From: Microbacterium limosum
GTDB taxonomy: Bacteria; Actinomycetota; Actinomycetes; Actinomycetales; Microbacteriaceae
Reading direction: 5' to 3'
Length of the DNA: 64,000 bases
Assembly: GCF_036324365.1 (NCBI RefSeq)
Contig: NZ_CP137080.1
Coordinates: 1,426,001-1,490,000, forward strand
Shown: positions 8,901 through 19,664 of the stretch, piece after piece
Numbering within the stretch: position 1 is the first letter of the stretch
Layout of the letters: each line of letters begins with the position of its first letter
Translations under genes and position numbers: made by a program
Notes under the pieces: model-generated
What the model saw: the letters and a program-made list of their open reading frames with translations, nothing else
Told to the model about the DNA's origin: nothing
Database searches by the model: none

Positions 8901-9851
8901 ATGCCCGACCCGATCACCACCGCTCCCCCGCGCCCCACCTCCGCGGACGACCGCGGATGGCTGCCGCGCACCGTCGACGCCCGCGTCCGCGCATTCGCGT
9001 GGATGTCGTTCGTCGCCGAGGTCCTGATCATCGCGACCGGCGGCGCGGTCCGGCTCACCGGCTCCGGGCTGGGCTGTCCCACGTGGCCCACCTGCACGCC
9101 CGAATCGCTCGTGAACACCCCCGAGATGGGCATCCACGGGGTCATCGAATTCGGCAACCGCACGCTGACGGGCCTCGTCGGCATCCTCGCGCTCGCGGTC
9201 GTCGTCCTGGTGTGGCGCATGCGCCGCACGCGCCGCGACCTCTTCCTCCTCGCGCTCGTCGTGCTCGGCGGCGTCGTGACGCAGGCGATCGTGGGCGGCA
9301 TCACGGTCCTCACAGGCCTGAACCCGTTCATCGTGGGTTTCCACTACGTCGCGTCGCTCGTGCTCGTCTGCGTGTGCGCGGCCTTCCTGTATCTCATGGT
9401 CCGACCGCGCGGTGTGCGCTCCCTGCGCGTGCCCCCCGCGTTCGCGATCACGACCCACGTGACGACGTTCGTCCTGGCGGCCACGATCTTCTTCGGCGTC
9501 CTCACGACGGGCGCGGGTCCCCACTCCGGCGACGCGGCGGCGGGACGCAACGGCTTCGACGCCGAAGTGCTCGAACACGTCCACGCCTGGCCCGGCTACG
9601 CGCTGCTGGCGCTGACCCTCGCCCTGACGGTCATCGCCTGGGTCCGCTCCCTCGCGCCGCGAAGGTGGTTCGCCCTTCTGCTCGCACTTCAGGTCGTGCA
9701 GATCGCCGTCGGGCTGTATCAGGCCAGGAACGGCCTCCCGGAGCTGGCCGTCGGTGCACACATGGTGCTGGCCGCCCTCACCGCTGCGGCGATGACCGTC
9801 GTGGTGCTCTCCCTCTCGTCCCGCGCGCACCGGCCCACAGTCGATTCATAG
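8901..9851 (+). CDS. ctaA: Heme A synthase (COX15/CtaA family)
   Basis: The 316-aa polytopic protein has about eight membrane helices. The motif GGAVRLTGSGLGCPTWPTC near residues 38-56, followed by IEFGNRTLTG, is diagnostic of COX15/CtaA, and the later HYVASL and HMVLAAL carry heme-ligand histidines. It oxidises the heme O methyl group to the formyl of heme A. The ATG at 8901 has an AGGAGG ribosome site (8888-8893); the frame is open further upstream, but without a comparable site. It fits with ctaB about 0.5 kb downstream and SURF1 upstream as a heme A/aa3 oxidase module. Confidence 0.93.
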   Translation: MPDPITTAPPRPTSADDRGWLPRTVDARVRAFAWMSFVAEVLIIATGGAVRLTGSGLGCPTWPTCTPESLVNTPEMGIHGVIEFGNRTLTGLVGILALAVVVLVWRMRRTRRDLFLLALVVLGGVVTQAIVGGITVLTGLNPFIVGFHYVASLVLVCVCAAFLYLMVRPRGVRSLRVPPAFAITTHVTTFVLAATIFFGVLTTGAGPHSGDAAAGRNGFDAEVLEHVHAWPGYALLALTLALTVIAWVRSLAPRRWFALLLALQVVQIAVGLYQARNGLPELAVGAHMVLAALTAAAMTVVVLSLSSRAHRPTVDS

Positions 9852-9930
9852 GCGCCGGATAGGGTCCACCCGTGTGCGGCGGGGAGTGTCGGAGAGGTCA
9901 GCAACCCCGCCCGCACACAGAGGAGCACCG

Positions 9931-10320
9931 ATGACCATCCGTCCCCGCATCACCCGCAGCATCCCCTTCTGGATCCTGGTCGCCGGCTCGCTCGCCGCGG
10001 CGATCGCGGGAGTGGTGATGACCCTCACGACCCTCGGCGCCATGTCGACGACCCTGCTGGATGGCAGCGCCACCGGTGTCGACGTCTACGTGGGGCAGGT
10101 CTGGGCGATCTTCGGAGCCGTGCTCCTCGGCGCGGGCATCGTCGGGGTCGCGATGGCGCTGACCCTCGCGACCGGCGCCTGGCTTCTACGCCCCGACATG
10201 GAGTTCCCCGAGCCCTCTCGCGATGAGGACGACGCGCCCGCTCACGAGCGTGACGCACTGGACGCCGCCGACGAGCCCGACGAGGCGCACGACGCGGAGG
10301 AGCCCTCGCGGCGCGGCTAG
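9931..10320 (+). CDS. Small membrane protein of unknown function
   Basis: The 129-aa protein has two predicted membrane helices (about residues 10-35 and 52-82) and an acidic tail rich in Asp/Glu after LLRPDMEF. I do not recognise a functional family; similar short proteins are found next to cta genes in relatives. The start is ATG 9931, with AGAGGAG 6-7 nt upstream. Its TAG stop overlaps the ctaB stop on the other strand: the four bases CTAG at 10317-10320 supply both stops. Confidence 0.7.
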   Translation: MTIRPRITRSIPFWILVAGSLAAAIAGVVMTLTTLGAMSTTLLDGSATGVDVYVGQVWAIFGAVLLGAGIVGVAMALTLATGAWLLRPDMEFPEPSRDEDDAPAHERDALDAADEPDEAHDAEEPSRRG

Positions 10321-11243
10321 AACGGCAGGAGCGGGTCGACGGCGATCGCGACGAAGATGAGCGTCAGATATGTGATGGATGCATGGAAGACGCGCATCGG
10401 TGCCGGCTCGGTCCCTCGCACCGCTCGCGTGTACAGCCGGTGCGACTCGTAGATGAACCAACCGCCGAAGACGAGCGCGGACGCCGTGTATACCAGTCCC
10501 ATGCCCGCGACCGGGATGAGCAGCAGGGAGCACGCGACGGTCGCCCACGCGTAGAGGATGACCTGCAGACCGACCTGCGTGCCCGAGCGCGTCGCACCCA
10601 GCATGGGGACGTCGACGTTGTCGTACTGCGCCTTGTACTTCATCGACAGCGGCCAGTAGTGCGGCGGCGTCCAGAGGAAGACGAGGGTGAACAGGACCAG
10701 CGGCGCCCAGGAGAGCGACCCCGTGACAGCCGACCATCCGATCAGCACGGGGAAGCATCCGGCGATCCCGCCCCACACGATGTTCTGTTCCGTGCGCCGC
10801 TTGAGGATCATCGTGTAGACGACCACATAGAAGAAGATCGCCGCGGCCGAGAGCACGGCCGCGAGCCAGTTGGTCGTGGCCCACAGCCAGAGCGTGGAGA
10901 ACACCGCGAGCGTCCAGGCGAAGACGAGCGCGTTCCGGGGCGACACCTCGCCGGTCACGAGAGGACGGTTCACCGTCCTCTGCATGTGAGCGTCGATGTC
11001 GCGATCGAGGTACATGTTGAATGCCGCCGCGGAACCTGCGCTCAGCGAACCGCCGATGACGGTGGCGAGGATGAGCAGCGGATGCGGCATCCCGCCGTGG
11101 GCCAGGATCATCACAGGGACGGTCGTGACGAGCAGGAGCTCGAGCACGCGCGGCTTCGTCAGAGCGACGTAGGCGCCGATCTTTCGCCCGAGGGACGTCT
11201 TCGCGGCGGGTGCCTCCGTGGGAGGCCTCGTCGTGATGTCCAT
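10317..11243 (-). CDS. ctaB: Protoheme IX farnesyltransferase (heme O synthase)
   Basis: The 308-aa UbiA-superfamily prenyltransferase has about nine membrane helices. The first polyprenyl-diphosphate site is [15 protein letters not shown] (N-x3-D-x3-D) and the second lies around [20 protein letters not shown]. It adds farnesyl to heme B to give heme O, the CtaA substrate. The ATG at 11243 has a purine-rich GAGCGGGGGGCG leader; longer in-frame extension upstream lacks family similarity. A TAGACT hexamer at 11282-11287 (minus strand) is a plausible -10. Confidence 0.93.
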   Translation of the reverse strand: MDITTRPPTEAPAAKTSLGRKIGAYVALTKPRVLELLLVTTVPVMILAHGGMPHPLLILATVIGGSLSAGSAAAFNMYLDRDIDAHMQRTVNRPLVTGEVSPRNALVFAWTLAVFSTLWLWATTNWLAAVLSAAAIFFYVVVYTMILKRRTEQNIVWGGIAGCFPVLIGWSAVTGSLSWAPLVLFTLVFLWTPPHYWPLSMKYKAQYDNVDVPMLGATRSGTQVGLQVILYAWATVACSLLLIPVAGMGLVYTASALVFGGWFIYESHRLYTRAVRGTEPAPMRVFHASITYLTLIFVAIAVDPLLPF

Positions 11244-11339
11244 CGCCCCCCGCTCGGTCCGCACGTGATGATCCACCGTGCAGTCTATGTCATCCCGCGT
11301 CGTCGCCCGCCCGGCCCGCGCGCACCAACCCCGCTTCGC

Positions 11340-11345
11340 TATGCT
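11340..11345 (+). promoter_or_regulatory. Candidate -10 element for the tkt operon
   Basis: TATGCT stands out in a GC-rich spacer 110 bp before the tkt start and fits TANNNT. No convincing -35 is seen 17 bp upstream. If used, the mRNA leader would be about 100 nt, long for this genome. Confidence 0.33.
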
Positions 11346-11454
11346 GAACGGACACACGCGCTTTCGCGCCGATCCCCTGAGCACGAACCCGCCGCTGCGG
11401 GCCATGTCACAGGGCCATGCGCGGGCGCTCCCCCACCAAACGAAGGGCGGTCCG

Positions 11455-13551
11455 GTGTCGGAGCTGCGTTGGGATGAGATCGATGAGCGCGCCGTGGACA
11501 CGGTTCGCGTTCTTGCTGCGGATGCGGTGGAGAAGGTGGGCAACGGCCACCCCGGAACCGCGATGAGCCTGGCTCCGGCCGCTTACCTGCTGTATCAGAA
11601 GGTGATGCGTCACGATCCGACGGACACGGGCTGGCTCGGGCGCGATCGGTTCATCCTCTCGGCCGGCCACTCCTCGCTGACGCAGTACGTGCAGCTGTAC
11701 CTCGGCGGATTCGGTCTCGAGCTCGACGACCTCAAGGCGCTGCGCACGTGGGGCTCACTCACTCCGGGACACCCCGAGTACCGCCACACGAACGGCGTCG
11801 AGATCACGACCGGCCCGCTCGGGCAGGGTCTCGCGTCCTCCGTCGGTTTCGCCTACGCGGCGCGCTACGAGCGCGGGCTGTTCGACCCGGAGGCGGCCCC
11901 CGGCACGTCTCCCTTCGACCACTTCATCTACGTCATCGCCTCGGACGGCGACCTGCAGGAGGGCGTCACCGCTGAGGCCTCGTCGCTGGCGGGTCACCAG
12001 AAGCTCGGCAACCTCGTCGTCATCTACGACGCCAACCAGATCTCGATCGAGGACGACACCAACGTCGCGTTCACCGAGGATGTCGCGAAGCGGTACGAGG
12101 CGTACGGCTGGCAGGTTCAGACCGTCGACTGGAAGAAGACCGGCGAGTACGTCGAGGACGTCGCCGAGCTCTACAGCGCGATCGAGGCGGCGAAGGCCGA
12201 GACCGACAAGCCGTCGATCATCATCCTCAAGACCGTCATCGGCTGGCCCTCCCCGGGCAAGCAGAACACCGGCAAGATCCACGGATCCGCGCTCGGCGCC
12301 GACGAGCTCGCCGCGACGAAGAAGGTCCTCGGTTTCGACCCCGAGAAGAGCTTCGTCGTCGCCGACGACGTCCTCGCCCGCACTCGCGCCCTCGCCGAGC
12401 GAGGCGAGGCGGACAAGTCGGCCTGGCAGCAGGACTTCGACGCCTGGGCCGCCGCAAACCCCGAGCGCAAGGCGCTGCTCGACCGCGTGCTCGCCGGAGA
12501 GCTGCCCGACGGCATCCAGGAAGCTCTCCCCGTCTTCGAGCCGGGCAAGGACGTCTCCACCCGGGCGGCGTCGGGCAAGGTGCTCAATGCTCTCGCGGCG
12601 CACATGCCCGAGCTCTGGGGCGGATCGGCGGACCTCGCCGAGTCCAACCTCACCACCATCAACGGCGCCGCCTCGTTCATCCCGGAGGAATGGTCGACGC
12701 ACGAATGGAGCGGCAACCCCTACGGGCGAGTCCTTCACTTCGGCATCCGCGAGCACGCGATGGGCTCGATCCTCAACGGCATCGTGCTGCACGGACCGAC
12801 CCGCGCGTTCGGCGGGACGTTCCTCATCTTCAGCGACTACATGCGCCCGGCCGTGCGTCTGGCTGCGCTCATGGACATCCGCAGCATCTTCGTCTGGACG
12901 CACGACTCGATCGCCCTCGGCGAGGACGGCCCGACGCACCAGCCGATCGAGCAGCTCGCGACGCTCCGCGCGATCCCGAACTTCACGGTCGTTCGCCCCG
13001 CCGACGCCAACGAGACCGCCGCGGCATGGCTCGAGATCCTGCGCCGGCAGGGGGGCCCGGCCGGAATTGCGCTGACGCGCCAGAACATCCCCGTCTTCGA
13101 CCGGGGCGAGGGCGACGCCGAGGGTGACACCTTCGCCTCGACGGCGGGCGTCGCCAAGGGCGCGTACGTGCTGGCGGAGGCCGCGAACGGAACCCCCGAC
13201 GTGATCCTCATCGCCACGGGCTCAGAGGTGCAGATCGCCGTCGCCGCACGCGCGGCACTCGCCGAGCAGGGCGTCCACGCACGCGTCGTGTCGGCGCCGT
13301 CGCTCGAGTGGTTCGCCGAGCAGGACGCGAGCTACCGCGACGCCGTTCTGCCGCCGCACATCGGTGCTCGCGTATCGGTCGAGGCCGGCCTCGCGCTCGG
13401 CTGGCGGGAGCTCGTCGGCGACAAGGGCCGCTCGGTCTCGATCGAGCACTTCGGCGCCTCCGCCGACTACAAGACCCTCTACACCGAGTTCGGACTCACG
13501 CACGACGCCGTCGTACAGGCGGCTCTGGAGAGCATCAAGGAGAACGCATGA
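11455..13551 (+). CDS. tkt: Transketolase
   Basis: The 698-aa protein has the thiamine-diphosphate motifs expected: [13 protein letters not shown] near residues 27-39, GDGDLQEGV with the Mg/ThDP Asp, and a C-terminal [12 protein letters not shown] domain. Transketolase moves two-carbon units between sugar phosphates in the non-oxidative pentose phosphate pathway. The GTG at 11455 ([16 protein letters not shown]) gives the usual actinobacterial N-terminus; ATGs further upstream would add a non-conserved leader. It heads a six-gene operon and its stop overlaps the tal start (ATGA). Confidence 0.95.
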   Translation: MSELRWDEIDERAVDTVRVLAADAVEKVGNGHPGTAMSLAPAAYLLYQKVMRHDPTDTGWLGRDRFILSAGHSSLTQYVQLYLGGFGLELDDLKALRTWGSLTPGHPEYRHTNGVEITTGPLGQGLASSVGFAYAARYERGLFDPEAAPGTSPFDHFIYVIASDGDLQEGVTAEASSLAGHQKLGNLVVIYDANQISIEDDTNVAFTEDVAKRYEAYGWQVQTVDWKKTGEYVEDVAELYSAIEAAKAETDKPSIIILKTVIGWPSPGKQNTGKIHGSALGADELAATKKVLGFDPEKSFVVADDVLARTRALAERGEADKSAWQQDFDAWAAANPERKALLDRVLAGELPDGIQEALPVFEPGKDVSTRAASGKVLNALAAHMPELWGGSADLAESNLTTINGAASFIPEEWSTHEWSGNPYGRVLHFGIREHAMGSILNGIVLHGPTRAFGGTFLIFSDYMRPAVRLAALMDIRSIFVWTHDSIALGEDGPTHQPIEQLATLRAIPNFTVVRPADANETAAAWLEILRRQGGPAGIALTRQNIPVFDRGEGDAEGDTFASTAGVAKGAYVLAEAANGTPDVILIATGSEVQIAVAARAALAEQGVHARVVSAPSLEWFAEQDASYRDAVLPPHIGARVSVEAGLALGWRELVGDKGRSVSIEHFGASADYKTLYTEFGLTHDAVVQAALESIKENA

Positions 13552-14666
13552 GCACCCCCACCGCACAGTTGACCGCCGCCGGTGTCAGCATCTGGCTCGA
13601 CGACCTCTCCCGCGATCGGATCCGCACGGGCAACCTCGCCGAACTGATCGAGAGCCGCAACGTCAGCGGGGTCACGACGAACCCGACGATCTTCGCGGCC
13701 GCGCTCTCCAAGGGCGAGGCGTACGAGGAGCAGGTCGCGGCCCTCTCCGCGCGCGGCGCGAGCACCGATGAGGCCATCTTCGAGCTCACGACGGACGACG
13801 TCCGGGCCGCCTCCGACATCTTCCGCGGCGTCTACGACGCCACCGACGGCGTCGACGGCCGGGTCTCGATCGAGGTCTCCCCCGACCTCGCGCACGACAC
13901 CGCGGCCACCGTTGCGGAGGCGCGCAAGCTCGCGGCGGCCGTCGACCGCCCGAACGCGCTGATCAAGATCCCCGCCACCAAGGCCGGACTCCCCGCCATC
14001 ACCGAGGTGATCGGCGCGGGCATCAGCGTCAACGTGACGCTGATCTTCAGCCTGGAGCGGTACGCCGCGGTCATCGATGCCTACCTGTCGGGGCTCGAGA
14101 AGGCGCAGGCTGCCGGAATCGACCTCGCCGGCATCCAGTCCGTCGCGTCATTCTTCGTCTCGCGGGTGGACACCGAGGTCGACAAGCGCCTCGCGGAGAT
14201 CGGCACGGAGGAGGCCGCCGCGCTGAAGGGCAAGGCGGGCATCGCCAATGCCCGTCTGGCGTTCGAGCTCTACCAGCGGGAGTTCGCGACGGACCGCGCC
14301 CAGGCCCTCCTCGCCGCGGGTGCGAACGTGCAGCGTCCCCTGTGGGCCTCGACCGGGGTCAAGGACCCCGCACTGCCCGACACCCTCTACGTCACCGAGC
14401 TCGTCACGGCCGGCACCGTAAACACGATGCCCGAGAAGACCCTCGAGGCCACCTTCGACCACGGTGTCATCAGGGGCGACACCATCACCGGCGCCTACGC
14501 CGAGGCGCACCAGGTCTTCGACGACCTCGCCGCCGCTGGGGTCGACATCGACGACGTGACGCAGGTGCTGGAGGACGAGGGCGTCGAGAAGTTCGTCGTC
14601 TCGTGGCGCGAGCTGCAGGACACGGTCAAGACTGCCCTGGCGGGTGCCGCGGAGACGACCCGATGA
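13548..14666 (+). CDS. tal: Transaldolase
   Basis: The 372-aa protein is of the longer actinobacterial/cyanobacterial transaldolase type. N-terminal [14 protein letters not shown] and VTTNPTIF are characteristic, and the Schiff-base lysine lies in [11 protein letters not shown] near residue 143. It transfers dihydroxyacetone units between sedoheptulose-7-P and glyceraldehyde-3-P. It is coupled on both sides by ATGA overlaps, with tkt before it and pgi after it. Confidence 0.95.
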   Translation: MSTPTAQLTAAGVSIWLDDLSRDRIRTGNLAELIESRNVSGVTTNPTIFAAALSKGEAYEEQVAALSARGASTDEAIFELTTDDVRAASDIFRGVYDATDGVDGRVSIEVSPDLAHDTAATVAEARKLAAAVDRPNALIKIPATKAGLPAITEVIGAGISVNVTLIFSLERYAAVIDAYLSGLEKAQAAGIDLAGIQSVASFFVSRVDTEVDKRLAEIGTEEAAALKGKAGIANARLAFELYQREFATDRAQALLAAGANVQRPLWASTGVKDPALPDTLYVTELVTAGTVNTMPEKTLEATFDHGVIRGDTITGAYAEAHQVFDDLAAAGVDIDDVTQVLEDEGVEKFVVSWRELQDTVKTALAGAAETTR

Positions 14667-16294
14667 GCTTCGAGATCCACGTGTCGGGGGCCCCGAAGGC
14701 GGCCGTCGAGGCCACGGTACCGGCGCTCATCGCCGACCTCGTGGCCTCGCGGATCACCGCGGGCGATCCGACGCTGTGGGGTCCGGCAGCCGAGGAAGAG
14801 GCGTCGAAGCGGCTCGGCTGGGTCGATGCGGTCTCGATCTCGCGACCGCTCGTCGCCCCCATCGAGCGCCTCCGTGCCGAGTTCACGGCGCGCGGCGTCG
14901 ATCGTTTCGTCCTCGCCGGGATGGGCGGATCATCCCTCGCGCCCGAGGTCATCACCCGCACCGCAGGCGTCCCGCTCGTGATCCTCGACTCGACGGCACC
15001 CGGGCAGGTCCTGGCGGCGCTCGACGGCGACAGCGAGTCCGGCGGACTCGAGCGCACGGCGCTCATCGTGTCGTCGAAGTCCGGCTCGACGGTGGAGACC
15101 GACTCGGCGCGGCGGACCTTCGAGGCCGCATTCCGCGACCTCGGCATCGACCCGGCCGAGCGCATCGTCGTCGTCACCGATCCCGGGTCCCCTCTGGACG
15201 CGTCCGCTCGCGAGGCCGGCTACCACGTCTTCAACGCCGACCCCAATGTCGGCGGGCGCTACTCGGCGCTCACCGCGTTCGGACTGGTGCCGTCGGGGCT
15301 TGCCGGCGCAGACATCGGCGAACTGCTCGACGAGGCCGACGCCACGCTGCTCGAGGTGGCCGTCGACAGCCCCGAGAACCCCGCACTCGCGCTGGGTGCC
15401 GCCATCGCGGCGACGCAGAACGCGGCCGGTGCGCGCAAGGACAAGCTCGGGCTCGTCTCCGACGGCACCCACATCGAGGGCCTGCCCGACTGGATCGAGC
15501 AGCTCATCGCGGAGTCGACGGGCAAGGACGGCACCGGCATCCTGCCCGTGGTCCTCCTCCCCGTCTCCCCCGAGCTCGAGGTCGAACTCCACGACCTGCT
15601 CGTCGCGCGACTCGTCGACGACGCCGCTCACTTCCGCATCCTGGAGCGCCACCCCGGCGAGGTGCTCGTGAGCGGCTCCCTGGGCGCGCAGCTCGTGGTC
15701 TGGGAGTACGCCACCGCGATCGCCGGCCGCCTCCTCGGCATCAACCCGTTCGACCAGCCCGATGTGGAATCGGCCAAGGTCGCCACCCGCGGTCTGCTCG
15801 AGCAGCGTCCCGAGCCGTCCGCGCCCGCCTTCGTCGTCGACGGCGTCGAGGTTCGCGTGAGCGAGCCGGAGCTCGCCGCGTCGGGAACGATCGCGGGCGT
15901 CCTCGACTCCCTCTGGTCCCGGCTCGGACCCGACGGGTACGTCTCGGTGCAGGCGTACGTCAACCGGCTGGAGATCCCCCAGCTCGCAGGACTGCGCGAA
16001 CTCGTCGCGGCCGACTCCGGCCGGCCGACGACGTTCGGCTGGGGGCCTCGCTTCCTCCACTCCACGGGCCAGTATCACAAGGGCGGCCCCGCCACGGGCG
16101 TCTTCCTGCAGATCACCGAACGCACCGACGTCGACCTGGAGATCCCCGGCCTGCCCTTCACCTTCGGTCAGCTGATCGAAGCTCAGGCCGCGGGGGATGC
16201 CTCGGTCCTCGCCGCCCACGGACGCCCCGTCGTCACGCTCACGCTGACCGATCCCGCTGTCGACGTGCTCTCGCTCTTCGAAGCCGCGCAGTAG
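14663..16294 (+). CDS. pgi: Glucose-6-phosphate isomerase
   Basis: The 543-aa protein has sugar-isomerase (SIS) domains: [11 protein letters not shown] near residues 90-100, [11 protein letters not shown] near 133-143, and [13 protein letters not shown] in the second half. This is the divergent PGI form found in tkt-tal-zwf operons of actinobacteria rather than the E. coli-like form. It interconverts glucose-6-P and fructose-6-P, recycling pentose-phosphate products to the G6PDH encoded next. The start is set by the ATGA overlap with tal; a 37-bp gap precedes zwf. Confidence 0.92.
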   Translation: MSFEIHVSGAPKAAVEATVPALIADLVASRITAGDPTLWGPAAEEEASKRLGWVDAVSISRPLVAPIERLRAEFTARGVDRFVLAGMGGSSLAPEVITRTAGVPLVILDSTAPGQVLAALDGDSESGGLERTALIVSSKSGSTVETDSARRTFEAAFRDLGIDPAERIVVVTDPGSPLDASAREAGYHVFNADPNVGGRYSALTAFGLVPSGLAGADIGELLDEADATLLEVAVDSPENPALALGAAIAATQNAAGARKDKLGLVSDGTHIEGLPDWIEQLIAESTGKDGTGILPVVLLPVSPELEVELHDLLVARLVDDAAHFRILERHPGEVLVSGSLGAQLVVWEYATAIAGRLLGINPFDQPDVESAKVATRGLLEQRPEPSAPAFVVDGVEVRVSEPELAASGTIAGVLDSLWSRLGPDGYVSVQAYVNRLEIPQLAGLRELVAADSGRPTTFGWGPRFLHSTGQYHKGGPATGVFLQITERTDVDLEIPGLPFTFGQLIEAQAAGDASVLAAHGRPVVTLTLTDPAVDVLSLFEAAQ

Positions 16295-16331
16295 CTCGGG
16301 CCGACACCACGCAAGGACGGACCATCTCGCC

Positions 16332-17885
16332 ATGCCACCCATCGAGATCTCGCGCGGACACAACCCCCTGCGCGACCCCGACGACCGCCGCCTGAACCGC
16401 ATCGCAGGGCCCAGCGCGCTCGTGATCTTCGGCGTGACAGGAGACCTGTCGCGCAAGAAGCTCATGCCTGCGGTGTACGACCTCGCCAACCGCGGACTGC
16501 TTCCCCCGGGGTTCGCCCTGGTGGGTTTTGCACGCCGCGACTGGGAGGACCAGGACTTCGCCGCCGTCGTCTACGACGCCGTCAAGCAGCACGCGCGCAC
16601 GCCCTTCCGTGAGGACACGTGGAATCAGCTGCTTCAGGGAATCCGGTTCGTCTCGGGCGAGTTCGACGACCCGGACGCCTTCGCCCGGCTTCGCCAGACC
16701 GTGGAGAAGCTCGACGTCGAGCGGGGCACGATGGGAAACCACGCCTACTACCTGTCGATCCCGCCCAAGGACTTCCCGCTCGTCGCACGTCAGCTCCGCG
16801 ACTCGGGCCTCGTCGGGGAGGACGCCGCGGGAGACGATTCGTGGCGCCGGGTCGTGATCGAGAAGCCGTTCGGTCATGATCTCGCCTCCGCTCGAGCCCT
16901 CAACGAGGCGCTCGAGGTCGCGTTCCCCGCGGATTCGATCTTCCGCATCGACCACTATCTCGGCAAGGAGACGGTCCAGAACATCCTGGCGTTGCGCTTC
17001 GCCAACGAGCTGTACGAGCCGATCTGGAACCGCAACTACGTCGACCACGTGCAGATCACGATGGCCGAGGACATCGGCGTCGGCGGCCGGGCCGGATACT
17101 ACGACGGCATCGGCGCCGCGCGGGATGTGATCCAGAACCACCTGCTGCAGCTGCTCGCCCTCACTGCGATGGAGGAGCCGATCAGCCTGGACGCCAGCCA
17201 CCTCCGCGCCGAGAAGGAGAAGGTGCTGGCCGCTGTGGAGCTACCCGAGAATCTCGCCGAGGCCACGGCTCGCGGCCAGTACGCGGGCGGATGGCAGGGC
17301 GGCGAGAAGGTGCGCGGCTTCCTCGAGGAGGACGGCATGGACCCGTCCTCCACCACCGAGACCTTCGCCGCCATCAAGCTCGAGATCGCGACGCGCCGGT
17401 GGGCGGGAGTGCCCTTCTACCTCCGCACCGGCAAGCGCCTGGGCCGCCGCGTCACCGAGGTGGCCGTCGTGTTCAAGAGGGCTCCGCAGCACCTCTTCGC
17501 ACGGAGCCAGACGCTCGAGCTCGGCCAGAACGCGCTCGTGATCCGCATCCAGCCCGACGAGGGCGTGACGATCCGTTTCGGGTCCAAGGTTCCCGGCGCC
17601 GGCACCCAGGTGCGCGACGTGACGATGGACTTTGGCTACGGGCACGCCTTCACGGAGGCGAGTCCCGAGGCGTACGAGAGGCTCATCCTCGACGTGCTCC
17701 TCGGCGAGCCACCCCTGTTCCCGCGTCACGAAGAGGTCGAACTCTCCTGGCGCATCCTGGACCCCGTCGAGGAGTTCTGGGCACAGGAGGGCGGCCCCGT
17801 CGAGCAATACAGCCCGGGCTCGTGGGGGCCGGCGTCCGCCGATGCCCTGCTCGCCCGTGACGGCCGCGTTTGGAGGCGCCCGTGA
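16332..17885 (+). CDS. zwf: Glucose-6-phosphate 1-dehydrogenase
   Basis: The 517-aa protein has the NADP-binding motif GVTGDLSRKKL near residues 35-45 and the active-site RIDHYLGKE, in which the His and Lys contact substrate. It oxidises glucose-6-P to 6-phosphogluconolactone and produces NADPH. The ATG at 16332 gives the standard Microbacteriaceae N-terminus MPPIEISRGHNPLRDP. The stop overlaps the GTG start of opcA (GTGA), consistent with the need to make G6PDH and its assembly protein together. Confidence 0.96.
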   Translation: MPPIEISRGHNPLRDPDDRRLNRIAGPSALVIFGVTGDLSRKKLMPAVYDLANRGLLPPGFALVGFARRDWEDQDFAAVVYDAVKQHARTPFREDTWNQLLQGIRFVSGEFDDPDAFARLRQTVEKLDVERGTMGNHAYYLSIPPKDFPLVARQLRDSGLVGEDAAGDDSWRRVVIEKPFGHDLASARALNEALEVAFPADSIFRIDHYLGKETVQNILALRFANELYEPIWNRNYVDHVQITMAEDIGVGGRAGYYDGIGAARDVIQNHLLQLLALTAMEEPISLDASHLRAEKEKVLAAVELPENLAEATARGQYAGGWQGGEKVRGFLEEDGMDPSSTTETFAAIKLEIATRRWAGVPFYLRTGKRLGRRVTEVAVVFKRAPQHLFARSQTLELGQNALVIRIQPDEGVTIRFGSKVPGAGTQVRDVTMDFGYGHAFTEASPEAYERLILDVLLGEPPLFPRHEEVELSWRILDPVEEFWAQEGGPVEQYSPGSWGPASADALLARDGRVWRRP

Positions 17886-18832
17886 TCATCGACCTGCCCG
17901 ACACGACTGTCAGCAAGATCGCGCGTTCGCTCGTGTCGACGCGCGAGGAGGGCGGAGCCGTCGCGCTCGGCCGCGTGCTGACACTCGTCATCGCGACGCG
18001 ACAGGGAGTCGCGGAGGATGCGATCGAGGCCGCCAACGACGCGTCCCGCGAGCATCCGATGCGGGTCATCGTGCTGATGACCGACGACGCCGGCGACGCC
18101 CGCCTCGACGCGCAGATCCGCGTCGGTGGCGACGCGGGTGCCAGCGAGGTCGTCGTGCTGCGTGCGCACGGCGACGCGGCATCCAACGAGGAGGCCCTCG
18201 TCACGGGGCTGCTGCTTCCGGACGCACCCGTGGTCGTCTGGTGGCCGGACACTCCCCCGGCGGTGCCCTCCTCCTCGCCGCTCGGCCGTATCGCCCAGCG
18301 CCGTATCACCGACGCATCCACCGGGCCCTTCGAACCGCGGCGTCTCCAGGAGCTCGGCGAGGTCTATGCTCCCGGCGACACCGACCTCGCCTGGACGCGG
18401 CTGACGCACTGGCGCGAGCAGCTCGCCGCCGTGCTCGACCAGCCGCCGTTCGACCCCGTCACGGGGGTTGAAGTGCGGGGAGCGAGCTCGTCTCCATCGA
18501 CCGCGCTTCTCGCCGCGTGGCTGCGACTGAAGCTCGACGTGCCCGTCTCCTGGGAGTACATGCCCTCCGGCGAGTGGTCGGAGGGCATCAAGTCGGTGCG
18601 TCTCGTCCGCGACTCCGGCGACATCCTGCTCGAGCGTCCGAACCCGGGAGTGGCCTGCCTCACGCAACCGGGACAGCCGCGCCACGATCTCGTGCTCCCC
18701 CGGCGCACCCTTCGCGAATGCCTCGCGGAGGAACTGCGTCGCCTCGACCCCGACCTGCTGTATGGTCGGGTGATCAGCGAGGGGTGGTCGCTGCTGGCCC
18801 CCCCGACGAGCCGGGGGTCTGATGTCGTCTGA
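17882..18832 (+). CDS. opcA: Glucose-6-phosphate dehydrogenase assembly protein OpcA
   Basis: The 316-aa protein has the OpcA landmarks MIIDLPDTTVSKIARSL at the N-terminus, VVVWWPDTPPAVPSSSPLG near the centre and DTDLAWTRLTHWREQLAAVLDQPP. OpcA is needed for oligomerisation and activation of G6PDH in cyanobacteria and is conserved beside zwf in actinobacteria. The GTG start at 17882 is inferred from the GTGA overlap with zwf. Its 3' end overlaps pgl by 11 bp. Confidence 0.94.
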   Translation: MIIDLPDTTVSKIARSLVSTREEGGAVALGRVLTLVIATRQGVAEDAIEAANDASREHPMRVIVLMTDDAGDARLDAQIRVGGDAGASEVVVLRAHGDAASNEEALVTGLLLPDAPVVVWWPDTPPAVPSSSPLGRIAQRRITDASTGPFEPRRLQELGEVYAPGDTDLAWTRLTHWREQLAAVLDQPPFDPVTGVEVRGASSSPSTALLAAWLRLKLDVPVSWEYMPSGEWSEGIKSVRLVRDSGDILLERPNPGVACLTQPGQPRHDLVLPRRTLRECLAEELRRLDPDLLYGRVISEGWSLLAPPTSRGSDVV

Positions 18833-19607
18833 GCTTTCCGCCGAGAGGCGTGTCGTCGTCAGTGCCGACCGTGCCACCGTCGTAGACGTCGTCTCGCGGC
18901 GGCTCCTCGACAAACTCACGAGGCTCACGAACGAGAAGGAGCGAGTCCATCTCGCCCTCACGGGCGGGGGCGCGGGTATCGGGGTGCTCGCCGGCGTCGC
19001 CGACCACCCCGCGCGCGACCAGGTCGACTGGAGCCGCGTGCATTTCTGGTGGAGCGATGAGCGCTTCGTCCCCCAGCAGGATGCCGAGCGCAACGATCTC
19101 CAAGCACGCGCCGCTCTCCTCGACGTGCTGGACGTTCCCGAGGAGAACATCCATTCGATCGCGTCGACCGACTCGGGTCTCAGCGCAGAAGAGGCGGCAG
19201 AGCGCTATTCCGAGGAGCTCGCCCGGTTCGCCGACGACACCTCCGGCCTTCGGTGGCCGTCGTTCGACGTGTGCCTGCTGGGCGTCGGTCCCGACGCCCA
19301 CATCGCCTCCCTCTTCCCGGATCGAGACGAGATCCGCGTGAGCGACAGCGGGGCGGTCGCCGTCCACGACTCCCCCAAGCCTCCGCCGACCCGTGTGACG
19401 CTGACCAGGCCGGTCATCAACGCGTCCCAGCGTGTCTGGCTCGTGCTCACGGGCGCCGAGAAGGCCTCCGCACTCGGTCTCGCGCTGGCGGGGGCCAGCT
19501 ACCTGAGCGTTCCCGCCGCAGGCGCCAAGGGACGACGCAGCACGCTGTTCTTCGTCGATGTGGATGCCGCGGCCGAGGTTCCGGAAGAACTCATCGATCC
19601 CGACTGA
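18822..19607 (+). CDS. pgl: 6-phosphogluconolactonase
   Basis: The 261-aa NagB/SOL-type lactonase shows the phosphate-loop ALTGGGAGIGVLAG near residues 46-59, HFWWSDERFVP near 75-85, and LGVGPDAHIASLFP. It hydrolyses 6-phosphogluconolactone, the step after G6PDH. It ends the plus-strand pentose-phosphate operon; rbpA faces it on the other strand 57 bp away. No strong intrinsic terminator was found in that gap. Confidence 0.93.
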   Translation: MSSELSAERRVVVSADRATVVDVVSRRLLDKLTRLTNEKERVHLALTGGGAGIGVLAGVADHPARDQVDWSRVHFWWSDERFVPQQDAERNDLQARAALLDVLDVPEENIHSIASTDSGLSAEEAAERYSEELARFADDTSGLRWPSFDVCLLGVGPDAHIASLFPDRDEIRVSDSGAVAVHDSPKPPPTRVTLTRPVINASQRVWLVLTGAEKASALGLALAGASYLSVPAAGAKGRRSTLFFVDVDAAAEVPEELIDPD

Positions 19608-19664
19608 GGATCCCGAAGTGCTCCCAGCCGCACTCCGGTCGTGGTCGACGGACGCGAGCGGGGA

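Noticed and set aside
6581..9862. Very long plus-strand open frame (about 1,090 codons) over the suf genes
   Set aside because: It is antisense to sufD and sufB, Arg/Asp/Val/Leu-rich with no domain, and arises from the codon bias of the real genes in high-GC DNA.
11244..11454. Riboswitch upstream of tkt
   Set aside because: The leader has no recognisable aptamer core and no terminator/anti-terminator pair; only a candidate -10 was noted.
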